This document shows positions 18,291 through 27,718 of a stretch of 64,000 nt of DNA, one piece after another. The notes below the pieces were generated by a model. It was not told the DNA's origin and did no database searches. It saw only the letters and a program-made list of their open reading frames with translations. The stretch is from Achromobacter pulmonis (GTDB lineage: Bacteria; Pseudomonadota; Gammaproteobacteria; Burkholderiales; Burkholderiaceae_B): NCBI RefSeq assembly GCF_002885955.2, contig NZ_POQS01000003.1:452881-516880 (forward strand). Reading direction: 5' to 3'. The position numbers were made by a program, and so were the translations under genes. Each line of letters begins with the position of its first letter. Position 1 is the stretch's first letter.

Positions 18291-20054
18291 TTACTCCACC
18301 ACGACCGCTCTGAACATGCCGGCCTCCATGTGATACAGCAGGTGGCAGTGGTAGGCCCAGTTGCCGCGCGCATCGGCGCTGACGCGGTAGCTCAGCCGCT
18401 GCGCCGGGTTGAGGGAAATGGTGTGCTTGCGCACCTGGAAAGCGCCGTCGGGCGATTCCAGGTCGCTCCACAGCCCGTGCAGGTGGATGGGGTGCGTCAT
18501 CATCGTGTCGTTGACCAGCACGAAGCGCACGCGCTCGCCGTAGCGCAGCACGATGGGCTTGGCGTCCGTGTACTTCACGCCGTTGAACGACCACATGTAG
18601 CGTTCCATGGTGCCGGTCAGGTGCAGCTCGATCTCGCGCGACGGCGGCCGGTTGTCCGGCGGCTCGCGCATGGAGCGCAGGTCGGCGTAGGTCAGCACGC
18701 GCCGGCCGTTGTCGCGCAGGCCCACGCCGGGATCGTCCAGCCGGGTCGAGACCACGTCGGGCAGCATCGAATTGCTCACGCCGCGCTCGGTGGGATAGGG
18801 GTGCTTGACCTCGATCATGCCGCCCTGGCCGGCGCCGGAACCGTGGCCGCCGTGGTCCATGCCCGGCATCGCGCCGTGGCCGCCCGCGCCGCTGCCGCCG
18901 CCCATGTCGTGGCCGCCGCCGCCCATGTCGTGCGCCATGCCCATGTCCATCATGCCCAGCAGCTGCACCCGGTCCAGCTCCGGAATCTCGGCCTGCATGC
19001 CGGCGCGCGGCGCCAGCGTGGCGCGCGCGTAGCCCGAACGGTCCATGGCCTGCGAGAAGATGGTGTAGGCGCGTTCGTCCCGCGGCTCGACGATGACGTC
19101 GTAGGTTTCGGCCACGCCGATGCGGAACTCGTCCACGTCCACCGGCCGCACGTCCTGGCCGTCGGCCGCGACCACCGTCATCTTCAGCCCCGGGATGCGG
19201 ACGTCGAAGTAAGTCATCGCCGAACCGTTGATGAAGCGCAGGCGGATGCGCTCGCCCGGCTTGAACAGGCCGGTCCAGTTGCCGGCCGGCGTCACGCCGT
19301 TGGTCAGGAAGGTGTAGGTGGCGCCGGACACGTCGGCCAGGTCCGACGGATTCATGCGCATCTGCTCCCACATCAGCCGCTCCGACAGCGCCGGGCCCCA
19401 GCCCTTGTCGCGGGCCTCGGCGCGCAGGCTTTCGACGCTGGGCTGGATGCGGTTGTAGTAGTCCGGCATGATCTTCAGCTTGTTGAACAGCCGCATCGGA
19501 TCTTCGTCCGTCCAGTCCGACAGCAGCACCGTGTAGTCGCGGTCGGAGGCGATCGGATCGGGCCGGCGCGGATCGATCACGATGGCGCCGTACAGGCCGG
19601 TCTGCTCCTGGAAGCCGGAGTGGCTGTGATACCAGTATGTGCCGCTCTGGCGCACCTGGAAGCGGTAGGTGAAGGTCTGGCCGGGGTCGATGCCGGGAAA
19701 GCTCAGGCCGGGCACGCCGTCCATTTCGGTGGGCAGCAATATGCCATGCCAGTGGATCGAGGTCTGTTCGCGCAGGCGGTTGGTGACGTGCAGGGTCACC
19801 GTGTCGCCTTCGCGCCAGCGCAGCAGCGGCGCCGGCACCTGGCCGTTGACGGTGGTGCCGACGCGCGCCGCGCCGGTGAAGTTGACCGGGGTTTCGCCGA
19901 TCTCCAGGTGGAACTCGGTGCCGCGCAGCTGCGCGGCCGCCGCCGGGGCGGGGGTGGCCAGCGCCGCGCGCCAGTTGCCCAGCGCGGCCAGCGCGCCGCC
20001 GCCGGCCAGGCCCTGGACGAAACGGCGGCGGGAAAAAGGATGCGAATTCGTCAT
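18291..20054 (-). CDS. copA: Copper-resistance multicopper oxidase CopA/PcoA
   Basis: 587 residues. It starts with the Tat signal RRRFVQGLAGGG (9-20). Three cupredoxin domains carry the copper ligands: HWHG at 101-104, WYHSHS at 141-146, HPIHLHG at 521-527 and HCHLLYHM at 569-576. Between domains 2 and 3, residues 365-413 form an extended Met/His/Gly segment with repeated MG, HDMGGG and MDHGGH units, typical of CopA and thought to bind extra copper. It oxidises Cu(I) in the periplasm. It is closely spaced with the cupredoxin gene before it and copB after it. Confidence 0.94.
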   Translation of the reverse strand: MTNSHPFSRRRFVQGLAGGGALAALGNWRAALATPAPAAAAQLRGTEFHLEIGETPVNFTGAARVGTTVNGQVPAPLLRWREGDTVTLHVTNRLREQTSIHWHGILLPTEMDGVPGLSFPGIDPGQTFTYRFQVRQSGTYWYHSHSGFQEQTGLYGAIVIDPRRPDPIASDRDYTVLLSDWTDEDPMRLFNKLKIMPDYYNRIQPSVESLRAEARDKGWGPALSERLMWEQMRMNPSDLADVSGATYTFLTNGVTPAGNWTGLFKPGERIRLRFINGSAMTYFDVRIPGLKMTVVAADGQDVRPVDVDEFRIGVAETYDVIVEPRDERAYTIFSQAMDRSGYARATLAPRAGMQAEIPELDRVQLLGMMDMGMAHDMGGGGHDMGGGSGAGGHGAMPGMDHGGHGSGAGQGGMIEVKHPYPTERGVSNSMLPDVVSTRLDDPGVGLRDNGRRVLTYADLRSMREPPDNRPPSREIELHLTGTMERYMWSFNGVKYTDAKPIVLRYGERVRFVLVNDTMMTHPIHLHGLWSDLESPDGAFQVRKHTISLNPAQRLSYRVSADARGNWAYHCHLLYHMEAGMFRAVVVE

Positions 20055-20057
20055 GGC

Positions 20058-20549
20058 CTACAGCACCGATACCGCGCCCTTCATGCCGGCGCTGTAGTGG
20101 CCGGGCTCCAGGCAGCCGAAAGACACCGTGCCGGCCTTGTCGAAGCGCCACACGATCTGGCCGCTCTTGCCGCCTTCCAGCGACACGGCGTTGGCCTCTT
20201 CGTGGCGCATGCCGGGGTCTTTCATCATCATGTCGTAGTGCGCCTTCAGGTCGGCGTCGGAGCCCAGCACCAGCTCGTGGCGGATGCGGCCGGAGTTGCG
20301 CACGTTCAGGCGCACGGTCTCGCCGGCCTTGACCTCGATGCGGGCCGGCGTGAAGCGCATGGCGTCGGACATGTCCACGTCGATGCTGCGGGTGACCTTG
20401 GCCGGATCGCCCGGCTTGCCGATGGGGGCGGAGGCGGCCGGCATGGCATGGCCGCCGTGGCCGCCGGCGGCATATGCGGCGCCCGCGCTGAGGGTCAGGG
20501 TCAGGGCCAGGATGGCGGCCCGGTGAGTACGGAGCAGAGTGCCTTTCAC
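20058..20549 (-). CDS. Periplasmic cupredoxin (plastocyanin/azurin-like copper protein)
   Basis: 163 residues from a GTG start with CAAGGA six bases upstream; the frame is open far upstream but that part lies inside copS. A signal peptide (1-28) is followed by GGHGGHAM and a cupredoxin domain. Type-1 copper ligands are visible as His91 (RHELV) and Cys146, His151 and Met156 in GCLEPGHYSAGM. It is probably an electron-transfer or copper-carrier partner of CopA. First gene of the copper structural operon. Confidence 0.85.
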   Translation of the reverse strand: MKGTLLRTHRAAILALTLTLSAGAAYAAGGHGGHAMPAASAPIGKPGDPAKVTRSIDVDMSDAMRFTPARIEVKAGETVRLNVRNSGRIRHELVLGSDADLKAHYDMMMKDPGMRHEEANAVSLEGGKSGQIVWRFDKAGTVSFGCLEPGHYSAGMKGAVSVL

Positions 20550-20619
20550 GCGTATCCTTGGTAGTGGGGACGGTGATGGCACTGTAGGAAAACGGCGGTG
20601 ACCCGACTCTGTCGCCTTG

Positions 20620-20635
20620 ATTACATTTTTGTAAT
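20620..20635. promoter_or_regulatory. CopR/CusR-type palindrome (cop box) ahead of the copper operon
   Basis: ATTACA-N4-TGTAAT is a perfect inverted repeat that overlaps the stop codon of copS and lies 71 bases before the GTG of the cupredoxin gene. It resembles the cop boxes bound by CopR/CusR-type regulators. A TACAGT element on the minus strand (20581-20586) could be the -10 of the copper operon. Confidence 0.6.
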
Positions 20636-22018
20636 GTTGGCCGCGGCATGCCCCACGGGGCCGCGCAGCGTGATGCCGATGACGGTGCCGCGCTCGTCCG
20701 AGGCGGCGTCCACTTCGCCGCCGTGCATGCGGGCGATGGCGCGCACGATCGCCAGGCCCAGCCCGTGGCCTTCGCTGCGCGGCGCGCGCGACTGCCCGGA
20801 GCGGAAGAAGCGGTCGAAGATGCGCGGCAGGTCGGCGGCGGGGATGGCCGGGCCGGGGTTGCGCACCTCGACCCGCGCGCCGGCCGCCGACACCGAGCAC
20901 GCCAGCACGATTTCGCCGCCGGCCGGGCAGGCCTTGATGGCGTTGGAGATCAGATTGGCCAGGGCCCGCCGCACCAGCCCCGGGTTGGCGGCGACGATGG
21001 CGTCGCCGGCGCAGCGCAGGTGCACGCCGTGCGCTTCCAGCATCGCTTCGTAGTATTCCGCCACGCGCCGCGCTTCGGCGGCCAGCGACACCGGCGCCAG
21101 GTCGGCCGCGCGCTCGCCGCGGTCGGCGCGCGCCAGGAACAGCATGTCGTTGACCAGGGTCTTCAGGTCTTCCAGTTCTTCCAGGTTGGATTCCAGCGCG
21201 TCGCGCAGCTCGCCCGCCTCGCGCGGCGAGGACAGCATGACCTGCGTGCCGTTGATGAGCGTGGCCAGCGGCGTGCGCAGCTCGTGCGCCACGTCGGCGT
21301 TGAAACCTTCCATCTGCTGGTAGGCCTCCTGCAGCCGTTCCAGGGTGCGGTTGAAGGAGCGCACCAGCTCGTGCAGTTCGCGGTCGGTGTCTTTCAGCGG
21401 CAGGCGGCGCGACAGATTGTCGGGCTGGATGCGGGCCGCCTGTTCGGACAGCCGGCGCGCCGGCGCCATGCTGCGGCGCACGGCCCAGGCCGCCAGCACC
21501 ACGGTGGCGCCCACCCACAGCGCGCAGATCAGCACCAGCGCGGTGCCGTAGGCGTACAGGAACTGCGCGCTGGTGCGCGTGCTGACGGCCACGGTCAGCT
21601 GCGCGCCGGGCAGGATGCGGTCGTTGATGTCCACGCGCAGGCCGCGCATGCGTCCGCCATCCGGGGCCTGCAGCACCACCTGCCCGTCGGGCCGCGTTTC
21701 CAGCGTCTGCGGCGCGGCGCCGCCATAGACCACCTTGCCGCCGGCCTCCATGATCCAGATGCCCAGCTGGCCCTGGCCCGCGCGCATTTCGTCGAAGGCG
21801 GCGGCCAGGTCGGACAGGCCGCTGGCGCTGTTCTGCATGTCGATCAGATGGTTGATCAGCTCCAGCTTGCCGCTGACTTCGGTGATCTCCTGGCGTTCGA
21901 CTTCGCGCTTGAGCGCCCAGAACAGCGTGGCGCCGGCCAGGCTGGAGACCAGTAGCGCGATGGCGCCCAGCAGCAGCGTCAGGCGCGCCTGCATCGAGCG
22001 CATGCGCAGCGGCCTCAT
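20621..22018 (-). CDS. copS: Heavy-metal sensor histidine kinase CopS/CusS
   Basis: 465 residues. Two membrane helices (about 13-35 and 158-180) flank a periplasmic sensor region of about 120 residues. A HAMP segment follows at about 182-234, then the dimerisation domain with phospho-acceptor His245 ([11 protein letters not shown]). ATPase boxes include NLISNAIKA and GHGLGLAIV. It senses periplasmic copper and phosphorylates CopR. Its ATG overlaps the copR stop (ATGA), so the two are coupled. Confidence 0.9.
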   Translation of the reverse strand: MRPLRMRSMQARLTLLLGAIALLVSSLAGATLFWALKREVERQEITEVSGKLELINHLIDMQNSASGLSDLAAAFDEMRAGQGQLGIWIMEAGGKVVYGGAAPQTLETRPDGQVVLQAPDGGRMRGLRVDINDRILPGAQLTVAVSTRTSAQFLYAYGTALVLICALWVGATVVLAAWAVRRSMAPARRLSEQAARIQPDNLSRRLPLKDTDRELHELVRSFNRTLERLQEAYQQMEGFNADVAHELRTPLATLINGTQVMLSSPREAGELRDALESNLEELEDLKTLVNDMLFLARADRGERAADLAPVSLAAEARRVAEYYEAMLEAHGVHLRCAGDAIVAANPGLVRRALANLISNAIKACPAGGEIVLACSVSAAGARVEVRNPGPAIPAADLPRIFDRFFRSGQSRAPRSEGHGLGLAIVRAIARMHGGEVDAASDERGTVIGITLRGPVGHAAANITKM

Positions 22019-22689
22019 GCGTGGCGCGATTCCAGCACGTAGCCCATGCCGCGCACCGTGTGCAGCAGTTTGGTGTCGTAGGGATCGTCCAGTTTGCCGC
22101 GCAGCCGCCGCACCGCCACGTCGATGACGTTGGTGTCGCTGTCGAAGTTCATGTCCCAGACCTGTTCGGCCAGCGTGGTGCGCGACAGCACCTGGCCCTG
22201 GCGGCGCATCAGCAGCGCCAGCAGGCTGAATTCCTTGGCCGTCAGGTCCAGCCGCCGTCCGGCCCGCTGGGCGCGGCGCCGGGCCAGATCCAGTTCCAGG
22301 TCGGCCAGGCGCAGCACGGTGGGTTCCTGCGAGCGGCCGCGGCGCAGCAGCGCCTGCACGCGCGCCAGCAGTTCGGAGAAGGCGAAGGGCTTGATCAGGT
22401 AGTCGTCGGCGCCGCCTTCGAGGCCGCGGACCCGGTCCTCGACCGCGTCGCGCGCCGTCAGCATCAGGATGGGGGTGTCCTTCTGCGCGCGCACGGCGGC
22501 CAGGATGCCGAAGCCGTCCACGCCGGGCAGCATCACGTCCAGCACGATCAGGTCGTAGGCGCCTTCCAGCGCCAGGTGCAGGCCGTTGACGCCGTCGCGG
22601 GCCAGGTCTACGACGTGGCTTTGCTCCGACAGCCCCTTCTTGAGGTAGTCGGCCAGTTTGGTTTCGTCTTCGATGACCAGGATGCGCAT
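22015..22689 (-). CDS. copR: Copper response regulator CopR/CusR (OmpR family)
   Basis: 224 residues. The receiver domain (1-115) has acidic residues Glu7 and Asp8 and phosphorylation site Asp51 ([10 protein letters not shown]), with Thr and Lys in MLTARD and LIKPF. The OmpR-type winged helix (about 125-222) includes [22 protein letters not shown]. It should bind the palindrome at 20620-20635 and activate the copper genes. It lies only 51 bases behind phoR on the same strand; that gap holds no clear promoter. Confidence 0.9.
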   Translation of the reverse strand: MRILVIEDETKLADYLKKGLSEQSHVVDLARDGVNGLHLALEGAYDLIVLDVMLPGVDGFGILAAVRAQKDTPILMLTARDAVEDRVRGLEGGADDYLIKPFAFSELLARVQALLRRGRSQEPTVLRLADLELDLARRRAQRAGRRLDLTAKEFSLLALLMRRQGQVLSRTTLAEQVWDMNFDSDTNVIDVAVRRLRGKLDDPYDTKLLHTVRGMGYVLESRHA

Positions 22690-22740
22690 GGCCCGAAATG
22701 TACCACCGGCGAGGCCGGCCAGGCGCAGTTGGCGTAGCGG

Positions 22741-24042
22741 TCAGGCTTCGACGGCCACGCGGTCCGGCGGGAAGCGCAGCGCGAACACGCTGCCCTTGCC
22801 CTGTTCGCTGCTGATCAGCAGTTCGGCGTCGTGGCGCATGGCGATGTGCTTGGTGATCGCCAGGCCCAGGCCGGTGCCGCCGACGGCGCGCGAACGGCCG
22901 CGGTCCACGCGGTAGAAGCGCTCGGTCAGGCGCGGCAGATGGCGCGCCGGAATGCCGATGCCGGTGTCCTGCACGCTGTAGCGCGCGCCGCCGTCTTCCT
23001 CGCGTTCCCAGCGCACGGTGATGGCGCCGCCGTCCGGCGTGTAGCGCACGGCGTTGGTCAGCAGGTTGGACAGGGCCGAGGCCAGCTCGGTTTCCGCGCC
23101 CAGCACGTCCAGCGTTTCGTCCACGTGCCATTGCAGCACGTGGCGTCCGCCGGACAGGGCCTCGATCTGCTGGCGCGCCTTCTGCAGCAGGGTGCCGATG
23201 TTGACCGCGCGCGGCTCGGTGCCGGGCGAGGATTCCAGCGTGGACAGGGTCAGCAGGTCTTCGACGATGGCCTGCATGCGCTGGGCCTGCTCGTGCATCA
23301 TGTCGACGTACTGTTCGCGCTGTTCGGCCGGCAGGGCCTCGGCGGGCAGGTCGCGCAGCGTTTCCAGAAAGCCCGCCAGCACCGTCAGCGGCGTGCGCAG
23401 TTCGTGCGAGACGTTGGCCACGAAATCGCGGCGCGTGGTTTCCAGGCGCTCGATCTGGGTGACGTCGCGGGTGATCAGCAGGCGCTGGTTGCTGGCGTAG
23501 GCCGTGAGCTGCATCATCATCAGCCGCTCCTGGCCGTTCTGGCCCAGGCGCACCAGGATGGGATCGGGCCACGAGGCGCGGTGCGCGTATTCGACGAATT
23601 CGGGCGCGCGCAGCAGGTTCAGCAGATTGTGGCCGCGGTCGGCCGGCAGGCGCAGGCCCAGGTGCTGGCGCGCCATGCGGTTGCACCAGTCGATCTGGAA
23701 ATCTTCATTGAGCGTGACCGCGCCGTCGGGCAGCGCCTGGGCCGCGGCCAGCATGCCGTGCATGGTGTTGCGGGTTTCGGCCAGCTCGCGGGCGCGGGCC
23801 CGGGTGTAGCGGTACAGCGGCGCGAGGATGTCGTCCCACGGGCCGACCGAGGCGGGCGGGGCGGAGTCGGGGTTGTTGGCCCAGCGCGAAACCAGGTGCA
23901 GGCGCCAGCTGCGCCAGACCAGCATGGCGCACAGCGCCGCGCTGAACAGAATCCAGCCCGCCGGGTTGCCGATAAGCCATTGGGCGATAAACGCCGCGAT
24001 CGCCCACAGGGCGATCAGGAAAAGGGTGCGCAGCCAGATCAT
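22741..24042 (-). CDS. phoR: Phosphate-regulon sensor histidine kinase PhoR
   Basis: 433 residues. Two adjacent N-terminal membrane helices (about 5-45) have almost no periplasmic loop, as in PhoR. A PAS domain (about 95-195, with NEDFQIDWCNRMARQHLG) follows, then His213 in the FVANVSHELRTPL box and the usual ATPase boxes NLLTNAVRYTPDGG and GGTGLGLAITKH. PhoR phosphorylates PhoB under phosphate limitation. It lies 12 bases after phoB. Confidence 0.93.
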   Translation of the reverse strand: MIWLRTLFLIALWAIAAFIAQWLIGNPAGWILFSAALCAMLVWRSWRLHLVSRWANNPDSAPPASVGPWDDILAPLYRYTRARARELAETRNTMHGMLAAAQALPDGAVTLNEDFQIDWCNRMARQHLGLRLPADRGHNLLNLLRAPEFVEYAHRASWPDPILVRLGQNGQERLMMMQLTAYASNQRLLITRDVTQIERLETTRRDFVANVSHELRTPLTVLAGFLETLRDLPAEALPAEQREQYVDMMHEQAQRMQAIVEDLLTLSTLESSPGTEPRAVNIGTLLQKARQQIEALSGGRHVLQWHVDETLDVLGAETELASALSNLLTNAVRYTPDGGAITVRWEREEDGGARYSVQDTGIGIPARHLPRLTERFYRVDRGRSRAVGGTGLGLAITKHIAMRHDAELLISSEQGKGSVFALRFPPDRVAVEA

Positions 24043-24054
24043 CGTGCGGGAGTT

Positions 24055-24753
<699 letters not shown>

Positions 24754-24800
24754 GGCGGATTGGGCACACTTCTGAGCGCCGGCGCGGCGCGAACATTGCG

Positions 24801-24834
24801 ATAGTATGGCCGCAATATTTCAGGTATGTGACGA
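24801..24834 (-). promoter_or_regulatory. Putative Pho box and -10 element of phoBR
   Basis: On the minus strand, TCGTCAC (24828-24834), CTGAAAT (24817-24823) and CGGCCAT (24806-24812) are separated by exactly four bases each, the heptamer-plus-four spacing of Pho boxes (consensus CTGTCAT). Each matches five of seven positions (counting C or T at the last as allowed). TACTAT (24801-24806) starts ten bases beyond the second heptamer, the normal Pho-promoter distance. Confidence 0.5.
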
Positions 24835-24945
24835 GCGCCGGCTGTCGGACCATTCCGAAGCCATTCCGCCTGCCGATCCGGCCGGCCCGGAAGGCGGAAT
24901 CGGGGGCCAATAGGCTACCATTGGACGATATATCGGGAATTCACC

Positions 24946-25722
24946 ATGCAAAACCCCTCCGAATCGCAACATTCCGCGGATTCCGCCTCGCCCTCCACCC
25001 ATTTCGGCTTCCAATCGGTGCCGGAAAGCGAAAAAGCCCGCAAGGTGGCCGAAGTCTTCCATTCGGTCGCCCAGCGCTACGACGTCATGAACGATTTCAT
25101 GTCGGCGGGCCTGCACCGGGTCTGGAAGGCCTTCACCATCGGCCGCGCCGCCATCCGGCCCGGCATGAAGGTGCTGGACATCGCCGGCGGCACCGGCGAC
25201 CTGGCCAAGGCCTTCGCCAAGCGCGCCGGCCCCACGGGCGAGGTCTGGCTCACCGACATCAACGATTCCATGCTGCGGGTGGGCCGCGACCGCCTGACCG
25301 ACGCCGGCCTGCTGGTGCCCGCGGCCGTGTGCGACGCCGAGCGCCTGCCGTTTCCCTCGGGCTATTTCGACCGCGTCAGCGTGGCCTTCGGCCTGCGCAA
25401 CATGACCCACAAGGACCGCGCCCTGGCCGAAATGACCCGGGTGCTCAAGCCGGGCGGCAAGCTGCTGGTGCTGGAATTCTCCCGCATCGCCAAGCCGCTG
25501 GCGCCGGCCTACGACTGGTATTCCTTCAATGTGCTGCCCTGGCTGGGCAAGACCATCGCCAAGGACGAGGCCAGCTACCGCTACCTGGCCGAATCGATCC
25601 GCATGCATCCCGACCAGGAAACCCTGGCCGACATGCTGCGCACGGCCGGCCTGGAACGGGTGCAGTACTTCAACCTGACGGCCGGCATCGCCGCCTTGCA
25701 CGAAGGCGTGCGGCTGGGCTGA
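24946..25722 (+). CDS. ubiE: Ubiquinone/menaquinone methyltransferase UbiE
   Basis: 258 residues. The SAM-binding motif [12 protein letters not shown] is at about 77-88. The UbiE signatures [17 protein letters not shown] (45-61) and [13 protein letters not shown] are intact. It C-methylates the quinone precursor 2-polyprenyl-6-methoxy-benzoquinol (and demethylmenaquinone where present). It is divergent from phoB, sharing a 192-base intergenic region, and opens the ubiquinone block that continues with ubiJ and ubiB. Confidence 0.95.
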   Translation: MQNPSESQHSADSASPSTHFGFQSVPESEKARKVAEVFHSVAQRYDVMNDFMSAGLHRVWKAFTIGRAAIRPGMKVLDIAGGTGDLAKAFAKRAGPTGEVWLTDINDSMLRVGRDRLTDAGLLVPAAVCDAERLPFPSGYFDRVSVAFGLRNMTHKDRALAEMTRVLKPGGKLLVLEFSRIAKPLAPAYDWYSFNVLPWLGKTIAKDEASYRYLAESIRMHPDQETLADMLRTAGLERVQYFNLTAGIAALHEGVRLG

Positions 25723-25894
25723 TCTCCCCCTGCCGCCCAGCGATTTCCGCCCGGTTTGCGGAACTTGTAGGGCGGCGTCTTGTCCGTTATTCTTACGGTA
25801 TTCAGATTGTTGTAAGAAAAGTCGTGACCCAAGCTCCGCAACCTGCGGAGATTCCTGCTGCTCGGGGCGGCGGGGGGCGCGAGTACGAGGAGCA

Positions 25895-26905
25895 ATGTCC
25901 ATGTCCAAATTCTGTCTTTCGCGGTTTGTCGCGGCGGCGCTCATCGCCGTTTCAGGCGCGGCGCTGGTGACGGCGTCGTTCGACGCCGAAGCCCGCCGTG
26001 CCGGCGGCGGCGGGAGCTTCGGCCGTCAGTCCACCAACGTGACCCAGCAGCGCCAGGCCACCACGCCGCCGACGGCCACCAACAATACGGCCGGCGCCAC
26101 CTCCGCGCCCAGCGCGGCCACCGCCGGCGCGGCCACGGCCGGCGCCGCGGGCGCGGCCGCCAAGAGCGGCGCGTCGCGCTGGCTCGGCCCCATCGCCGGC
26201 ATCGCCGCCGGCCTGGGCATCGCCGCGCTGCTCTCCAGCATGGGCCTGTCCGGCGCCTTCGCCGAGTTTCTGTCGTCGGCGCTGCTGATCGCCCTGGTGG
26301 TCTTCGCCATCATGTTCATCGTCCGCCGCCTGCGCGGCGCCGCGCCCCGCGCCGCCACGCAGGGCGCGTTTGGCGGCTCCCATAACAACAATGCGGCCAA
26401 CGGCCAGCAGCAACCGATGTGGCGCGAATCGCTGCAGCCGGCCCCCGCTCCGGCGGCGGCTCCTGCCGCGGCCGCCGCGCCGGCCGTCCTGCCCAAGGCG
26501 GGCGACGACAACAACTGGTTCGTGCCGGGCGACTTCGACACGCCCAACTTCCTCAAGCAGGCCAAGGAGCAGTTCGTGCGCATCCAGGCCGTCTGGGACA
26601 GCGGCAGCACCGACCGCCTGCGCGAGTTCCTGACCGACGACCTGATCACCGAGCTCAAGCCGCAGCTGGCCGAGCGCGGCGCGGCGCCCAACAAGACCGA
26701 AGTCGTGCTGCTCAACGCCGAGCTGCTGGGCATCGAGACCGTGTCCGACGGCCACCTGGCCAGCGTGCGCTTCTCCGGCATGCTGCGCGAGACCCCGGGC
26801 GCCGAGGCCTTCCGCTTCGAGGAAGTCTGGAACCTCTTCAAGCCGCAGACTGGCGGCTGGCTGCTGGCCGGCATTCAGCAGATCCCGGTGGACTACGCCA
26901 GCTGA
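25895..26905 (+). CDS. Tim44-like domain protein, membrane-anchored
   Basis: 336 residues. An N-terminal signal or anchor (1-28) precedes a low-complexity Ala/Thr/Gly-rich linker (about 35-88). Then come one or two hydrophobic helices (about 95-150), a second Ala/Pro-rich linker and a C-terminal Tim44-like domain (about 205-335, from FLKQAKEQFVRIQAVWDSG to the end). Bacterial relatives are widespread but of uncertain function; the mitochondrial domain helps tether import motor to membrane. Its position between ubiE and ubiJ is conserved-looking in betaproteobacteria from memory, and suggests an envelope role linked to quinone genes only by context. Confidence 0.82.
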   Translation: MSMSKFCLSRFVAAALIAVSGAALVTASFDAEARRAGGGGSFGRQSTNVTQQRQATTPPTATNNTAGATSAPSAATAGAATAGAAGAAAKSGASRWLGPIAGIAAGLGIAALLSSMGLSGAFAEFLSSALLIALVVFAIMFIVRRLRGAAPRAATQGAFGGSHNNNAANGQQQPMWRESLQPAPAPAAAPAAAAAPAVLPKAGDDNNWFVPGDFDTPNFLKQAKEQFVRIQAVWDSGSTDRLREFLTDDLITELKPQLAERGAAPNKTEVVLLNAELLGIETVSDGHLASVRFSGMLRETPGAEAFRFEEVWNLFKPQTGGWLLAGIQQIPVDYAS

Positions 26906-26952
26906 GGCGGCGCGCCCGCCCTCCGTTGGGGATGCCGCAAGGCATCCGCTTG

Positions 26953-26978
26953 AACCGGCCCCTTCAGGGGCCGGTTTT
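26953..26978 (+). terminator. Intrinsic terminator after the Tim44-like gene
   Basis: A perfect ten-base stem AACCGGCCCC / GGGGCCGGTT with loop TTCA, running into TTTT. It lies 48 bases after the Tim44-like stop and 99 bases before ubiJ, so ubiJ-ubiB should have their own promoter. Confidence 0.65.
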
Positions 26979-27076
26979 CCATGTGCCTGCGCAAAACACG
27001 CTCCCATCTAACCCGTTACACTCCCGATTTACCCATCAAATCCAGCAACCCGCCCGTCGGGCCGTTGCACACCGTC

Positions 27077-27715
27077 ATGCTGCCTTTTTCGTTTCTGCCC
27101 ACTCCTACGCGGTTGGCCGTCAGCGCGCTCAATACCTTGTTGCGGCGTGAGGACTGGGCGCGCGACCGCCTGGCGCGGCATGCCGGCAAGACGGTGCGCT
27201 TCGCGCTGGGCGGCTTCAGCCTGGGCCTGACGATCGCCAGCGACGGGCTGGCCTCGCAGGCCGATCCGGCGGTGGTGCCCGACGTGACGCTGACGGTGGC
27301 GCCCGAGAAACTGCCGCTGCCGCGCCTGGGCGCCGGGCGCGACGCGCCGGATTTCGCCGAGGCCACCCATATCTCGGGCGACGCCGCCCTGGCCCAGGTG
27401 GTGGCCGACCTGTCCAAGCAGCTGCGCTGGGACCCCGAGGACGCGCTGGCCCGGGTGGTGGGCGACATCGCGGCGCTGCGCATCGTGGGCGGCGCCCGCG
27501 CCGTGGCCGAGGGCGCGCGCACGGCCGGCCAGCGCCTGGCCGGCAACGTGTCCGAATACCTGTCCGAGGAAAGCGGCGTGCTGGCGGGCCGGCCGGCGCT
27601 GGAGCAATGGCGCCTGGACCTGGCCGAACTCAACGACCGCGCCGAGTCGCTGGCCCGCTCGGCGGCGGCGCTGCAAACCCGCCTGGCCGCGGCCGGCGCA
27701 AAGCGGGGCGCCTGA
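27077..27715 (+). CDS. ubiJ: Ubiquinone biosynthesis accessory factor UbiJ (SCP2 domain)
   Basis: 212 residues from MLPFSFLPT. The N-terminal half is an SCP2-type lipid-binding domain (about 15-110, with GKTVRFALGGFSLGLTIASDG), and the C-terminal half is helical with a coiled-coil tail. UbiJ is a soluble factor needed for aerobic ubiquinone synthesis and works with UbiK and UbiB. An upstream in-frame start would add 32 residues with no conserved sequence. It is separated from ubiB by three bases, so the two are surely cotranscribed. Confidence 0.88.
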   Translation: MLPFSFLPTPTRLAVSALNTLLRREDWARDRLARHAGKTVRFALGGFSLGLTIASDGLASQADPAVVPDVTLTVAPEKLPLPRLGAGRDAPDFAEATHISGDAALAQVVADLSKQLRWDPEDALARVVGDIAALRIVGGARAVAEGARTAGQRLAGNVSEYLSEESGVLAGRPALEQWRLDLAELNDRAESLARSAAALQTRLAAAGAKRGA

Positions 27716-27718
27716 TCC

